Shown here: positions 21,741 to 31,474 of the stretch, one piece after another
Layout: each line of letters begins with the position of its first letter
Numbering within the stretch: the first letter of the stretch is position 1
NCBI GenBank assembly: GCA_903632075.3
Contig: CAHIKZ030005407.1
Coordinates: 1-64,000 of the forward strand
DNA length: 64,000 bases
Direction of reading: 5' to 3'
Origin: Acanthosepion pharaonis
Lineage: Eukaryota; Mollusca; Cephalopoda; Sepiida; Sepiidae
Program-made: the position numbers and the translations under genes
Notes under the pieces: generated by a model
Databases searched by the model: none
Seen by the model: only the letters and a program-made list of their open reading frames with translations
What the model was told of the DNA's origin: nothing

Positions 21741-21905
21741 AGGCACGTTTTCATTAAGATATTAAATAATTTAGACATATTTACGGATTACGGAGTTTCT
21801 TAGTATCTTTATTAAAAGAATAAAGAAATTTACCATAATTATGCATATCCATTTTATTCCCGAAAACTTTCGACATTAGCACAATGTCTTCTTCAGGGTC
21901 TTGTT
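21740..21905 (-). mobile_element. Penelope-like element terminal segment
   Basis: Homologous in layout to 9150-9340 and, like it, ends in a hammerhead-like motif on the minus strand. Orphan end with no coding attached. Confidence 0.5.
21860..21900 (-). ncRNA. hammerhead-like motif with intact core
   Basis: Minus strand: CTGAAGA (21896-21890), one extra base, a perfect 6-bp stem II (GACATT/AATGTC with a 5-base loop) and GAA (21871-21869). Core bases before stem III are all present. The following AGTTTTC is not self-complementary, unlike the other candidates, so stem III is lost. Confidence 0.45.
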
Positions 21906-22203
21906 TTTGCTAAGACAAAATTGCTTTGCTCATCTGATAATTAATTTCTTTTTTACTTGTGAAGTGAAAAACGTTAAATTTATGTACTGAACAATTTTTT
22001 AATTTTATTATGTAAACATACACGTGCAGTAATGGCAACTTAATTATTGAGATATCTATTTTTTAACTATTTAAAGTTATTAGTTATGAGTTTGATATTT
22101 TAAACTATCTACTGTAAACCTTTTAAAACGTTCGTGCAGTATTCATAATTATTTTTAATTAAGGGCTAGTTTCAATTGTTTCAAACATAAGTGTTATATA
22201 GGA
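21906..22203. other. no gene seen
   Basis: AT-rich, no recognised element. Confidence 0.5.
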
Positions 22204-22568
22204 ATAAAGTGTCGCTGCCGACACTTGAATTTGAACATAGATCGCCAGTGAGCAAACATAGGCAATTCCTTTATTGAATTAAGTAGACCACGTGACCATA
22301 GAGGAAACTCATAAGCAGGAAGTCGTCTGATGTCTAACTGATCGCTACTTTTACTCTGTCCTCTATTACACTAAGGACCGCTATTCTCTACTCTATTCAC
22401 TATATTATTTCTATATTCAGATCCCTATATGGTGGTTACTATTCGAACAAGTTTTATCGAGCAAGTACTATTAGTGCGAGTGTTATTCGAAGGTGTCTGA
22501 CACCAGTATTGTTCAACAGTGTACTATAGTTGTATCTACGATTACAAAGTCTCTACTACAACGAGCAT
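22204..22568 (-). repeat. dispersed repeat F, uninterrupted copy
   Basis: Reads as the reverse complement of sequences on both sides of the hAT element (36322-36522 and 39416-39575): CTCGTTGTAGTAGAGACTTT at one end, GTGTCGGCAGCGACACTTTA at the other. The junction region GTAATAGAGGACAGAG here corresponds to the hAT target site, so this copy acts as an empty site. Possibly a solo LTR or other non-autonomous element; class uncertain. Confidence 0.8.
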
Positions 22569-22619
22569 TCATTGATATCCCAAATGTGACAACAAGTTTT
22601 CGGTGACATCACAAAAATA

Positions 22620-23430
22620 AGTTTAGCGTGAATTTTTTATTATAGTTTATTCTATATATTTTGCTACACGTGTTTCGGGACTTGTGACCTTCATCAGTGG
22701 AAGAATTTTTATTTCCACACATTTAAATGAATTAATTGTGTGTGGGTTTATATTTTGTTTAATGCTGGTTTAAATTTGTCTATTAAGTATTTTCTTGTAT
22801 TTGGGGGTAAGAGTAATTGTCTGTTTGAAATATTGGCATTGTTTTAAAGTTACGCTGGTCGTGTTGTAACAGAAAGAGTTTTCTGTTGCCTGGTAATTTA
22901 ATTTTGCTTTTACATAGGAGACTCTATTCTTCAGTGCTTGAGTGATGCTTATATAAGATTTGTTGAATTTTGTGCAACTGAGTGCATAAATTAAATTCTG
23001 GGGGTTACGGTTTAATTTTTCTTTATTGTGAATGTTGTTGTGGGGTTTTCAAAACTGTAGGCGTTTCCTTCTATAATTATATCAGAAACCCCACATCTTT
23101 TCTTGTTGCATTTTGCGACCCCTTGTATTATGTGTTGACTAAATTTGGATGAGGTTAATATGTGTTTTAGGTTTTTTGATTGGTCTGTGCTTTTAGTATG
23201 TCTTTCATTTTATCATTCTTGTTAAGTAGGTCTAGAGTTCTTGTTATTTCTGTAAATGGTTTATTCTTGTTGTATGTTGAAGTGAAAGACAAAGCTTAAA
23301 AGATTTAACATAGAGAAAAAAAACATAATTCCTTTAAATAATATGTGAAAATAACCATTCCTCACTTGAGGAAGATCACAAGAACTGAAACACGTGCAGC
23401 AAAATATATAGCCTAAAAATCCACATCATG
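22620..23430 (-). pseudogene. Penelope-like element remnant with inverted terminal segments
   Basis: The minus strand has CNKKRCGVSDIIIEGNAYSF, then ENPTTTF and NLIYALSCTKFNKSYISITQ, ALKNRVSY: the PLE linker and a GIY-YIG core in which YIG has become YIS. Stops and frame changes abound. Both flanks carry the same terminal segment (AAACACGTGYAGCAAAATAT), on the minus strand at 22640-22700 and the plus strand at 23360-23420, so the element is bounded by inverted ends. Confidence 0.8.
22662..22700 (-). ncRNA. hammerhead-like motif at PLE 3' end
   Basis: Minus strand: CTGATGA (22697-22691), stem II GGTC/GTCC with a U-U mismatch, GAA, self-complementary ACACGTGT, then A at the cleavage position. 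Stem I pairing is not evident. The inverted partner at 23370-23410 is more degenerate (CTTGAGGA for the core). Confidence 0.4.
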
Positions 23431-23469
23431 ATCAAAAGCTTTTCCTGCTTTTTCTCCCTTTAAAATATA

Positions 23470-23857
23470 TACTGGACTCTCCCGTCATATTCGACGTATG
23501 AGGGTTGAGCAACTCAGTTCCTAGGAACCGACTTCCAAACACCTGCACATGTGATTTGATTATAGGGATGAAGGCTTTGTGCAAAACCAAGCACACTTTT
23601 TGAAGTGCTGAATACAGAGACCTGGTGCACTTCGTGCCACAAGGTCCCCAAAGGACTCTCCGCAGGTTTTGAATTCAGAGTTGTCCTTCTCCTAGACCAG
23701 TTGCCATCCAAGGCTATAGAACCGAGTCTGTCCTGCTATTTACCCATAGCTGGGAGAGAGAAGAAAAGGATTCACACCTTTTCAAAGGATATTAGCACGT
23801 AAGGGAATATAATGGATTCGACTGGAATTAGAACTCGACCCTCCACTTACTTTACCG

Positions 23858-23860
<3 letters not shown>
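23470..23860 (-). repeat. SINE family E copy
   Basis: Contains AGAGTTGTCCTTCTCCTAGA, CCATAGCTGGGAGAGAGAAG, AAAGGATATTAGCACGTAAG and GACTGGAATTAGAACTCGAC, in the order shared with the other minus-strand copies. The last is a box B read in reverse. Followed by (TA)n arrays. Confidence 0.75.
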
Positions 23861-23861
<1 letters not shown>

Positions 23862-23927
<66 letters not shown>

Positions 23928-23955
23928 GGAATTAGAACTCGACCCTCCACTTTTG

Positions 23956-24003
<48 letters not shown>
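23862..24003. repeat. two (TA)n arrays around a duplicated SINE end
   Basis: (TA)n at 23862-23925 and 23962-24003, separated by a second copy of GGAATTAGAACTCGACCCTC. The tail of the SINE and the array start were duplicated together. Confidence 0.9.
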
Positions 24004-24008
<5 letters not shown>

Positions 24009-24102
24009 ACTACTAATTTTTTATACTGATCTTTAGTTATCTAATCAGTTTCTTGATTTTAAGATGAAATTCAACAAGGAAGGCGCCATATTTTTTTAAC
24101 CT

Positions 24103-24136
24103 AAGTACTTTTGATCTTTTCTAAGATCATCTTCAG
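24103..24136 (-). ncRNA. degenerate hammerhead-like motif
   Basis: Minus strand: CTGAAGA (24136-24130), one extra base, perfect 6-bp stem II (GATCTT/AAGATC, four-base loop), then AAA in place of GAA, self-complementary AGTACT and T. The single loss of the invariant G should abolish cleavage. Confidence 0.4.
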
Positions 24137-24383
24137 GAGTAAATCACAAAGACAGACTTATCATAACCTGCGATAAAATCTGAATTCCGTTGTCATGGTG
24201 ATTCATAAAAACACGCGCGAACTCGCTCTGTTATAGTTATTTGAAAATTTAAAATTCATCCGTTGCGGTAATGGAAAGTTTTGCAAAACAAGCGTTTCAA
24301 TATAAGGGAACATTATAAAAAAATAAGTACAAACAATATGTCTGTATTGTTCAATGAAACATGTTTGAATGTAGATATGCTAT

Positions 24384-24459
24384 CTAAATACGCGCGTAAA
24401 CACACGCGCATGCGCGCGCACACACCCACACACACACACACACGTGTGTGTGTGTGTGT
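24384..24459. repeat. alternating purine-pyrimidine tract with (CA)n/(TG)n palindrome
   Basis: CGCGCGTAAACACACGCGCA, TGCGCGCGCACACACC, then (CA)n turning into (TG)n at ACACACGTGTGT (24428-24459). The second half is self-complementary over about 15 bp per arm. Confidence 0.9.
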
Positions 24460-24944
24460 AAAGATAATGATGTAATTAACAACAATAACAATGGCAATAA
24501 ATTAGATAGAAACAAAGACATAATAATAATTACTATCTCCTTAACATCTACTATTTAAAACAATCTATCCAATTATAATGATATTAAGATAATTACAACC
24601 ACATCAAAAAATTTATGGATGTGATCAGAACGAAAAATAAATCTAATGATCATAATTCTGAAGCAGTTATACATAAAATAAACTGTCACAACTGCCCCTC
24701 ACAATACATTGGTGAAACTTGCAGAAATTAATAAAAGAAAGTATCTCTGAACTCAGAAAGGATCTTATGCACAACAATTTACCAAATGCATTAGTTATAC
24801 ATAGAAATTCAATCACAACTTTGATCTAAAGAATGCAACACTTATTAAAAGAGAAAGTAACTATATAATAATGACTATAGAACATGTTGACTTTAATTAG
24901 TTCAGATCTTTATACCCAAGGCCCATCATACATACGAGTGAAGC

Positions 24945-25220
24945 ATCCTCATTCCCTTTGTATACCATTGGTTTGAAGGCAGTCCCATTCATACAGTTTT
25001 TTTTCTCAAGTGGCGCTACTTTATGGAACAGACTCCCGAAAAACTGCTTCCTCTAACATTATTAATTTGTCTATGACCAACTGTTATCTATCTCACATAA
25101 CTTCATATTCTGCACTTCTTCCTCTCAATTACATGCACTAATCTCATTTAGTAACCTTCTATTTTAAGTTGCTCTTGGACTTTTTATGAGGTAAAAATTT
25201 TGTAAAAAAAAAAAAAAAAA
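24945..25220 (+). pseudogene. LINE 3' end (CR1/jockey type) with A-tail
   Basis: HPHSLCIPLV, then HSYSFFSQVALL and WNRLPKNCFL (after frame changes) correspond to the conserved ending FFPRVSRLWNSLP of CR1/jockey-like ORF2. The segment runs to an 18-base A-run at 25205-25222, consistent with a retroposed 3' end. Confidence 0.75.
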
Positions 25221-25304
25221 AAGCCCTAGTTAAAATTTTAGAGTCTCTTTTAGAAACAAGCGTCTCGCTACACCTTAGTAATTCTGGCGATCAGACCAAT
25301 AAAT

Positions 25305-25756
25305 TGAATAAAGTCTAACCTCTTTAATCCGATATTTTGGGGACTAGGCCACTTCCGGTTCACAGAAGATGCCAGATGAGAGAAATCACCTCCTAAAAAA
25401 CTATGTAAACATAGCCTTGCTCTGTTATCAACGGTAGAAACAAGAAACAAAACAATCATTAATGCTTCCAAACAAGGTTTTTATTGTTTCATAAATTACA
25501 AAAGCTAACAAAAAAGCCTTAAGTCAAAAATTAATATTTGCTTTCTATCCTGAATGAGTAAATATACAACTATATATAAGAAATGAGAAAGCCCGTATCA
25601 CTAAATCACTCTGCTGTTGTCGAAGGTTGTGAACAACTTGTGGCGCTACCCTCGTAGCATCTAAATGAACCAATAATCGCTGATTAAAAAACTACCGGAC
25701 CATGGGATTTGTCTGACCACAGATTGCCGGATTAAAGATGTTCGAATGTAGTATAA
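25305..25756. mobile_element. pogo/Tigger-like MITE
   Basis: Inverted termini AACCTCTTTAATCCGATA at left and, reversed, GAACATCTTTAATCCGGCA at right, with no transposase between. CTTTAATCCGGCA-type ends are typical of pogo/Tigger-like DNA transposons. Confidence 0.6.
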
Positions 25757-26025
25757 AAATGAACGTTATAGTCATGGCTACGTTAGTTATTATTTCTTTA
25801 CATCGATTTACCTTTGTTAATATATCTTTATATCGAGCAGACATGAATTTATAATTTATATATTTATATTGTATTTTATGTTCTGTAAACTATTTATATT
25901 TTACATTATATGATCGATTGATGGATTTGTTTTCTACGGTTTATCAACCCTTTGACGGAAAATATTTTTATATTGTAAGAATTTGAGATAATATTATTTA
26001 GTGATACAAGTCTTACTAATTAGAC
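25757..26025. other. no gene seen
   Basis: AT-rich sequence with TTTATATT-type repeats, no recognised element. Confidence 0.5.
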
Positions 26026-26029
26026 CATA

Positions 26030-26172
26030 GCTTGGAAAAGGGAGGGATTCATACTTCTTTCATTGCATTTACACGTAATGTGAATATAACGAACCCAACT
26101 GGAATTGGAACTTGGCTCTCCGATTAACAATTCCGGGTCATTATTCATTACACCACCCACACATCCAAGCTT
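26030..26172 (-). repeat. SINE family E copy
   Basis: ATAGCTTGGAAAAGGGAGGG, TTTACACGTAATGTGAATAT, AACTGGAATTGGAACTTGGC and CGGGTCATTATTCATTACAC. Read in reverse, the last two are box B and the box A region of the tRNA-like head. It abuts a 5S-like fragment in the same orientation. Confidence 0.8.
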
Positions 26173-26174
26173 AA

Positions 26175-26251
26175 AGCACCTGGTATTCTCAAGCAATCAC
26201 CCATCTAGGTACTCACCAGATTCGACATAGCTTAACTTCAGTGATCGTAGG
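26175..26251 (-). pseudogene. 5S rRNA-like fragment, minus strand
   Basis: The reverse complement reads CTACGATCACTGAAGTTAAG, then CTGGTGAGTACCTAGATGGG, TGATTGCTTGAGAATACCAG, GTGC, aligning with 5S rRNA from about nucleotide 35 to near the 3' end. It joins the SINE E head at 26172, so 5S- and tRNA-derived parts lie side by side. Confidence 0.85.
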
Positions 26252-26436
26252 AGAAAGTTGTTTCAACATGATGTGGCTATAAGTCACATATTACATATAA
26301 ACAGTATTATGAGGTTTGGCGATGTGCAAGTACTATGATATCTAGGGGAAAATACTCAGACACATCAACATGTCATACAATACCCGCGTGAATTATTGAC
26401 CCGTTTTCTGAAAATAAAAAGTTAGGGATGTCTAAT

Positions 26437-26441
<5 letters not shown>

Positions 26442-26489
<48 letters not shown>
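26442..26489. repeat. (TA)n microsatellite
   Basis: About 24 TA units. Confidence 0.97.
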
Positions 26490-26491
<2 letters not shown>

Positions 26492-26699
26492 TTGTAATAC
26501 TCGTTTTGAAAAACCGCAGTTAGCTCAACTTGTAATATAACAAATTAATGCCCGAGGAAAAATTGGAAATAAAAAAAGAAAGAATCAAGAACATAACACT
26601 GTACCAATGCTCTCGTCAAGTGCTTGAGCTCCAAGTAAAAAAAGACAACCCAAAACGATTAAAATACTAAACGTAAAGTACACTAAGTAGAGCAAAAAA

Positions 26700-26807
26700 T
26701 AAAATAATCCTAAGGAGCTAGACAAACCTACCTAGGTTTCACCTAAACGGATCTTCAGGGTAAAGCTAGTTTTAACCTGAAGATCCGTTTGCCTGCCCCC
26801 TTAGGAT

Positions 26808-26812
<5 letters not shown>
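26700..26812 (-). mobile_element. PLE terminal segment arranged as an inverted repeat
   Basis: AAACGGATCTTCAGGGTAAA (26746-26765) and its inverse CCTGAAGATCCGTTT (26778-26793) form a hairpin. The flanks CCTAAGGAGC and CCCCTTAGGATTATTT are also related inversely. A hammerhead-like core lies in the left arm. Confidence 0.55.
26721..26763 (-). ncRNA. hammerhead-like motif with stem I
   Basis: Minus strand: stem I strand ACC, CTGAAGA (26758-26752), extra T, short stem II CC/GG, GAA (26740-26738), self-complementary ACCTAGGT (26737-26730), A at the cleavage position, then GGT closing stem I. All core bases are present; stem II is only two pairs. Confidence 0.5.
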
Positions 26813-26849
<37 letters not shown>

Positions 26850-26859
26850 TCCCCCAGTA

Positions 26860-27485
26860 GGTCTGTATTTTCAAATCTGTCATAAGTGGTTAATATCGGC
26901 AAACAGAAATCTGTTGGGCACCAAAGATTGCAAGAAAATTCATAAGCACAGTCTTGAGACTTATAACTTAATTGCAACTTGGCATAGGGGGAGTATTTCT
27001 TTTCTTTTCTTTTCAATAATTATTCTTCAGGTTTGTGGAATTTCGTTAACGAAACGATAAAGTTGGTATTCTTCAGCTGAATATATTACAGTGCGTGATC
27101 TTTACGTTTATTTCAGATGAAAGAATTTGATTTATTGAATAAGTCACATCAGCAGGAAGTGTGATTTATACGGAGGATGGGTCTAAGGCATGGCTGAATA
27201 AAGAATAACCTTAGAGAACTTACAATGCATCTCAAGTCGTGACTTGGAATCTTCCTAACGAATTACTATTTATCAATTGCTTCTATTAAATTTCTTGCAT
27301 TAGCTTGCATTAATTTAAATACAAGAAAATCATCAACAGCTTCAAGTTTAATTTTCCTCTGAATTGAATTCGTGTATTATTAGGTCACTTCTTTTATAAT
27401 GTAATTTTCTAACGTACGTGTTCATGGCTCTCCACACATTCCTTTTCTTCATTACCTGTGAATAACCATGCTTTCTGAGGAAAGC
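26860..27485. other. no clear gene; LINE tail trace near 27425
   Basis: TTCATGGCTCTCCACACATT (about 27421-27440) resembles the minus-strand LINE ending seen at 21130, 39630 and 40397. Nothing else is recognised. Confidence 0.4.
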
Positions 27486-27489
27486 TTGT

Positions 27490-27750
27490 GGAGTGTTTTC
27501 TCTTTGTCTTCTTCACGGTTTAGTATTCAGAGTGTTCTTTTTCTTAGACTGGTTACTAGCCAAGGCTAGTAGCGAGGAGCTGTCTATTCTGTTATTTAAT
27601 CCATAGAGGGGTGGAATAAATAGATGTGTGCTTTCCCCAGGGACATTTGTGCGAAAGTGAACGCATCAAACTAAGCCGGCAATTGAACATGGATTGCTGA
27701 TTTCACTTTCCGCGCCGATAACTGTAATACTATACACACATCCTGTCATC
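27490..27750 (-). repeat. SINE family E copy, diverged
   Basis: TTTAGTATTCAGAGTGTTCT, AGACTGGTTACTAGCCAAGG, AATCCATAGAGGGGTGGAAT and GGCAATTGAACATGGATTGC match in order the copy at 23640-23840. Confidence 0.65.
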
Positions 27751-27900
27751 AAGAAACAACCGAATTTAAAGAATATGCAGTTGATATTAGAACTGCGAAA
27801 AGGGAAATAATTGAAGAGATAGTGAAAGTAGCCTGAGTTGACATTGGTCGCATACGAGCTTCTTTTGTATATCAGAAATAAGCATACGTTTTGTTGTGGA

Positions 27901-28831
27901 GTTATTTCGCAATGGAGGCTCGTATTTGTACTAACTCGGTCCTAAATAGGTTCGACGTACAAAACGTTAGGAACTTGATATAATAGGTATTACGCAGAGT
28001 AATCTTGTTGTGATCGCTGACTACTTTCGTATTCGACTAACTGTCGACTACTGTCGTCCGACATCGATGCTATTTAGTAACTGCCCCACGCAGTCACATG
28101 TTGGCACAAGGCCGAATTTACTGTGTGGTTCGCGAGACCGTAGGCTCGGCTAAAAAATCCCCGTAGACCCCGCATAAACGGGATCGGGTCTGTCTACCTC
28201 CCCGGACGAAACTCCGCCCTTCGGCATAGCCTCGTCCGGGTTCCTCTCTGCCCGAAGGCAGAGAGTTCGACTGTCGTCTGACATCAAATAGTATTTAGTC
28301 ACCCCCTCCACGAGGGTATCATCTGGCACAAGGCCGGTTTAACGTGGGATCTCCGAGCCCGTGGGCTCCGCCAAAAATATACCCTTTGAACCCGTATAAA
28401 CGGATTCAGGGTCAGTTTACCTCCCCGAACGAGACTCTTCCCTTCGGCATAGCCTCGTTCGGGTTCCTCCCCGCCCGAAGGCAGAGAGTTCAACCGTTCA
28501 GCCGATCCTCCGACATCAACTAGTATTTAGTCACCCCACACGAGGGTATCATGTGGCACAAGGCCGGTTTAACGTGGGATCTCCGACCCCTTGGACTCGG
28601 CCAAAATATACACTTTGAACCCCTATAAACGGGTTCAGGGTCGGTTTACCTCCCCGAACGAGACTCTGCCTTTCGGCATAGCCTCGTTCGGGTTCCTCCC
28701 CGCCCGAAGGCAGGGAGTTGAACTATTCAGCCGGTCGTCCGACATCGACTGACCGTCGTTTCTCTTACTACTCCTACTTTTATTAGGTGGGAGAGTCTAT
28801 TAACTATAGAATAGGGGTGTTTCACCATAAC
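27901..28831 (+). mobile_element. modular element type A, copy 1 (three GC-rich units)
   Basis: Head GTTATTTCGCAATGGAGGCT to GACTACTGTCGTCCGACATC, then three tandem units whose ACATC landmark lies at 28061, 28281, 28513 and (closing) 28742, i.e. 220, 232 and 229 bp, then a tail from CGTTTCTCTTACTACTCCTA to TTTCACCATAAC. Head and tail match 38418-38988 closely, which defines the element's ends. Ends are GTTAT and ATAAC, a 5-bp inverted terminus. Units are far richer in G+C than the surroundings and contain inverted pairs such as GCCCGAAGGCAGAG/CTCTGCCCTTCGGC-like segments. An antisense frame (28493-28299) recurs in copy 2 but is not believed coding. No transposase. Class unknown. Confidence 0.8.
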
Positions 28832-28849
28832 ACGCTTAAATATAAAATT

Positions 28850-29900
28850 TATGTTGGAAATTTTCCTTTAAGTGAAATATGCAATGCAGCCAAACCAAAT
28901 TTGGCAGAACTGATTTGATATATGCAGTTGTAATAGTTCTTAGAGAAAATGCGAAATAAACCAGGAATAAAGAAATGCAGGTCATCAATAACAAACCAAG
29001 ATGGAAGTGAAACATCGAGAAAACTGTCAAAGCAACGAGAGCAGAAATATCTATTTCGAAGGAACTTGATATAAATACCGAAATAAGTATGTAAAGTTAA
29101 ATAGAAAATATCAATTGCAGAATAAACAACATATATACCCCAAGTGAAATAAGAACTGATAGAAAAATCCAAGCTAAAGTGCAATGTCTCCGTAGACTCG
29201 ACAAAGGTGAAACATTCTATAGACAAAACAAGATATTTCAAACGGGCGTAAAGAAATTTTACAGACAAATAGGAAGCAAAATAGAAACAAGCATATTACT
29301 GAATAACATATGGGAGATATCAAATGTCACAATGAGCACGCAAAATGGTTAAAAAAAAATAGTCCGGGAAATATCCAAGAGCATTAATGGCAAGATGTTA
29401 CAGCAAAAGAAATAAAACACGCTTTAACCAAGTCTCACAAGTGGAAATCGCTAGGAATTGATAAAATTCCAAACATCTAGCTTGATTCTTTCCCTACTTA
29501 TTGGAAGATTTTCCATCATAGCGGGATGAAAACAGCTGTAAAGTGGCAAGAACAACATCCTGAACCTTTAGTCGAGCGATCAGATGTTATCATCGGCTGG
29601 GATTTTTGAATCAACACAGATCGAAGAATACCAGCATATCACCCAGATATTGTGGCAACAATATTTCTTCGAAGGCTTTTGAAAAACTAAACAAATGCAA
29701 AGACATGCAGATGGAAATAGAAAAAAAAAATGACGCTGAAGAACTAAAAACTGTGGCCCTTAAACATTAAAACTTGTCCCTATTGTAAATGAAAGAAACA
29801 AAAGACCAAATCAACAAGATTTCGGGTGCACCATTTCTCCAGAAATTCACAAAAATAGTTCTAACAAACAGACCATATACCTTCGAGAAGCTTTGTCCAT
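28850..29900 (+). pseudogene. R2-like LINE fragment, N-terminal and pre-RT region
   Basis: Frames read IQAKVQCLRRLDKGETFYRQ, NKIFQTGVKKFYRQIGSKIE, then WQDVTAKEIKHALTKSHKWK, SLGIDKIPN and HPDIVATIFL-like segments. This matches the order in the better-preserved copy at 59.4-61.8 kb (RRYENR-FFLQHRILKD, KLYQKLGK; WCQK-TGINITEI...NWK). Many stops. The long minus-strand open frame at 29268-28849 is a shadow of this region. Confidence 0.7.
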
Positions 29901-30003
29901 TTAAGTTTTTGTTTTGTTAATAACTCTCTACTGTTTAAATAAGTGAAAACAGCAAAATAACATCCTTTGGTTGTGCTAGTTCATTGGTTATGACAGTTCT
30001 GTG

Positions 30004-30321
30004 TATGACGATAAACTACATCGGGCAGCAAGACTTCTGATCAGGTGACTGGAGCGTGGAACCACCTTTTAACTGCCGTTGTTCCCGAGTCCACCCTGAC
30101 ATAGAGTGGTATCACCTGTTAGGGTGCCAGCTATGGACAAATTTTGATCCCCCAAATGAAAGCACTATGAAAGTATAAAAATAAATTATAGTAAAAATAC
30201 CAGCAATACATTTTTATATAAAATGGACGACAATATATAATCAGCAATACATGTTATCTGTAGTTTTAGCCAAAATATTTAGATTTTGGCATTAAATAAC
30301 CCATAGAGGTGTTGATATGCC
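30004..30321 (-). repeat. dispersed repeat family C, copy 1
   Basis: Ends with GTTGATATGCC (reverse of GGCATATCAAC) and starts in TATGACGATAAACTACATCG. The middle holds AGTCCACCCTGACATAGAGT and GTGGAACCACC. The reverse complement follows the same order as 34125-34594 and 40763-41170. No coding. Confidence 0.75.
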
Positions 30322-30559
30322 AGTAATTAAAACTAAACAAGCAATATGAACTTTCATGACATTAATTCATATAATATCCTATACGTTATTAAGTCAAAAT
30401 GTATTCAAAAATATAACATTAAAAAAAACATACGACACAATCACTTGCCTCTAGTAATTATGTCCACACACATGTATATACGAAAAAATCTGAATATCAT
30501 TTACCATGCAAACAATTGTGAAAGCAGAATAACATATCATATTTTTATTAGTCCACAAG

Positions 30560-30612
30560 AAAATTAAATCTCGACATTAAATGACCCAGAAGGTGTTGAT
30601 ATGCCGTTAAAC
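30560..30612 (-). repeat. family C end fragment
   Basis: TCGACATTAAATGACCCAGA, AGGTGTTGATATGCC repeats the terminal motif of family C without the rest. Confidence 0.65.
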
Positions 30613-30899
30613 AAATCTACAAATCAGCATTGGTTAAGACTCGCCATGTGATTATAAAACAAATGCAAGTCAAAAAGGTAATTTTTTAAAATAATAATAA
30701 TAAGATCCTCTAATGCGATGACAGTTATTTCTGTCATGGCTACTGATCTTACCTGATTGTAGGTGTTAAAATATACTTGTTTTTTTTCTTAGCTACATTA
30801 AATAACCGGTTCAGAAATACAGATTTGCTTCTAAGTTGCGTGACTTCAGCCAGCTGGTAATGTCCCCAAGGATCTGATACACTTTATATCACTGTTCAT

Positions 30900-31059
30900 G
30901 AACGAGATGACTGGAGAAGTGTTATAGTCGGGTGTCAAGAACGAGATGACTGGAGAAGTGTTATAGTCGGGTGTCAAGAACGAGATGACTGGAGAAGTGT
31001 TATAGTTGGGTGTCAAGAACGAGATGACTGGAGAAGTGTTATAGTCGGGTGTCAAGAAC
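30900..31059 (+). repeat. minisatellite, four 39-bp units
   Basis: Units start at 30900, 30939, 30978 and 31017, each GAACGAGATGACTGGAGAAG followed by TGTTATAGTCGGGTGTCAA. Only one substitution among the four (TAGTTGGG), so the array is young. 39 bp is 13 codons, giving an open antisense repeat frame. Confidence 0.97.
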
Positions 31060-31400
31060 GTTACTCTCTTTTGCTTTTTGTTTTTTGTTTTTTTGTTGTT
31101 TTTTTTGTTGTTTTTTTTTTTTTAATTAAAAGAATAAGTCGGCTAAGGTGACTTGGGAGTTACATTTATATAATTTTGAACCTCCTCAATCGGAGATCGT
31201 CTGAGCGGACTACATTAATAGGCCTGGATTTATTTCTATCTGTGCTCCCCTGCAAAGTTATCCGTCACTATGACACGCACGTTTGGCTGTGGTGCATGTT
31301 CCCAGTGTACAATTCTCCGAATCTTGGTGTTATAATGAGTATTATTGGGTTTTGTATATTTGTCACCCCAGCGTCACTTTGTTAGCTCGCTCCTATCTCA
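31060..31400. other. no gene seen; TTG/T-rich tract at 31070-31130
   Basis: No homology recognised beyond the simple T-rich repeat. Confidence 0.5.
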
Positions 31401-31403
31401 CTC

Positions 31404-31408
<5 letters not shown>

Positions 31409-31436
<28 letters not shown>

Positions 31437-31463
31437 CATAATAATAATAATAATAATAATAAT
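31409..31463. repeat. (AAT)n microsatellite
   Basis: About 18 AAT triplets with one TCA interruption. Confidence 0.97.
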
Positions 31464-31474
31464 GAAGTGCCTCC

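Larger units (their letters stand above)
24010..24900 (+). pseudogene. Penelope-like element remnant
   Basis: AVIHKINCHNCPSQYIGETCRN (about 24661-24728) is a GIY-YIG core of the PLE type, ended by a stop. After it, remnants such as HYFQMH-less HNFDLKNATLIKRESNY follow in another frame. A hammerhead-like motif in reverse orientation lies at the left border (24099-24140), the arrangement seen at 22620-23430. Confidence 0.75.

Noticed and set aside
23365..23412. Plus-strand hammerhead at the other end of the 22.6-23.4 kb PLE
   Set aside because: The core reads CTTGAGGA and stem II has eroded; kept only as a terminal repeat.
28299..28493. Frame beginning MNSLPSGGEEPERGYAEG, also found antisense at 38650-38886
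   Set aside because: It is antisense to GC-rich repeat modules, lies in a unit that varies in copy number, and lacks any domain; recurrence follows from the repeat.
28849..29268. Minus-strand open frame of 139 codons
   Set aside because: The plus strand here carries the R2-like LINE pre-RT motifs (FYRQNKIF, KKFYRQIG), so the minus frame is a shadow.
30900..31059. CRISPR array
   Set aside because: Units are contiguous with no spacers and the window is eukaryotic; it is a minisatellite.
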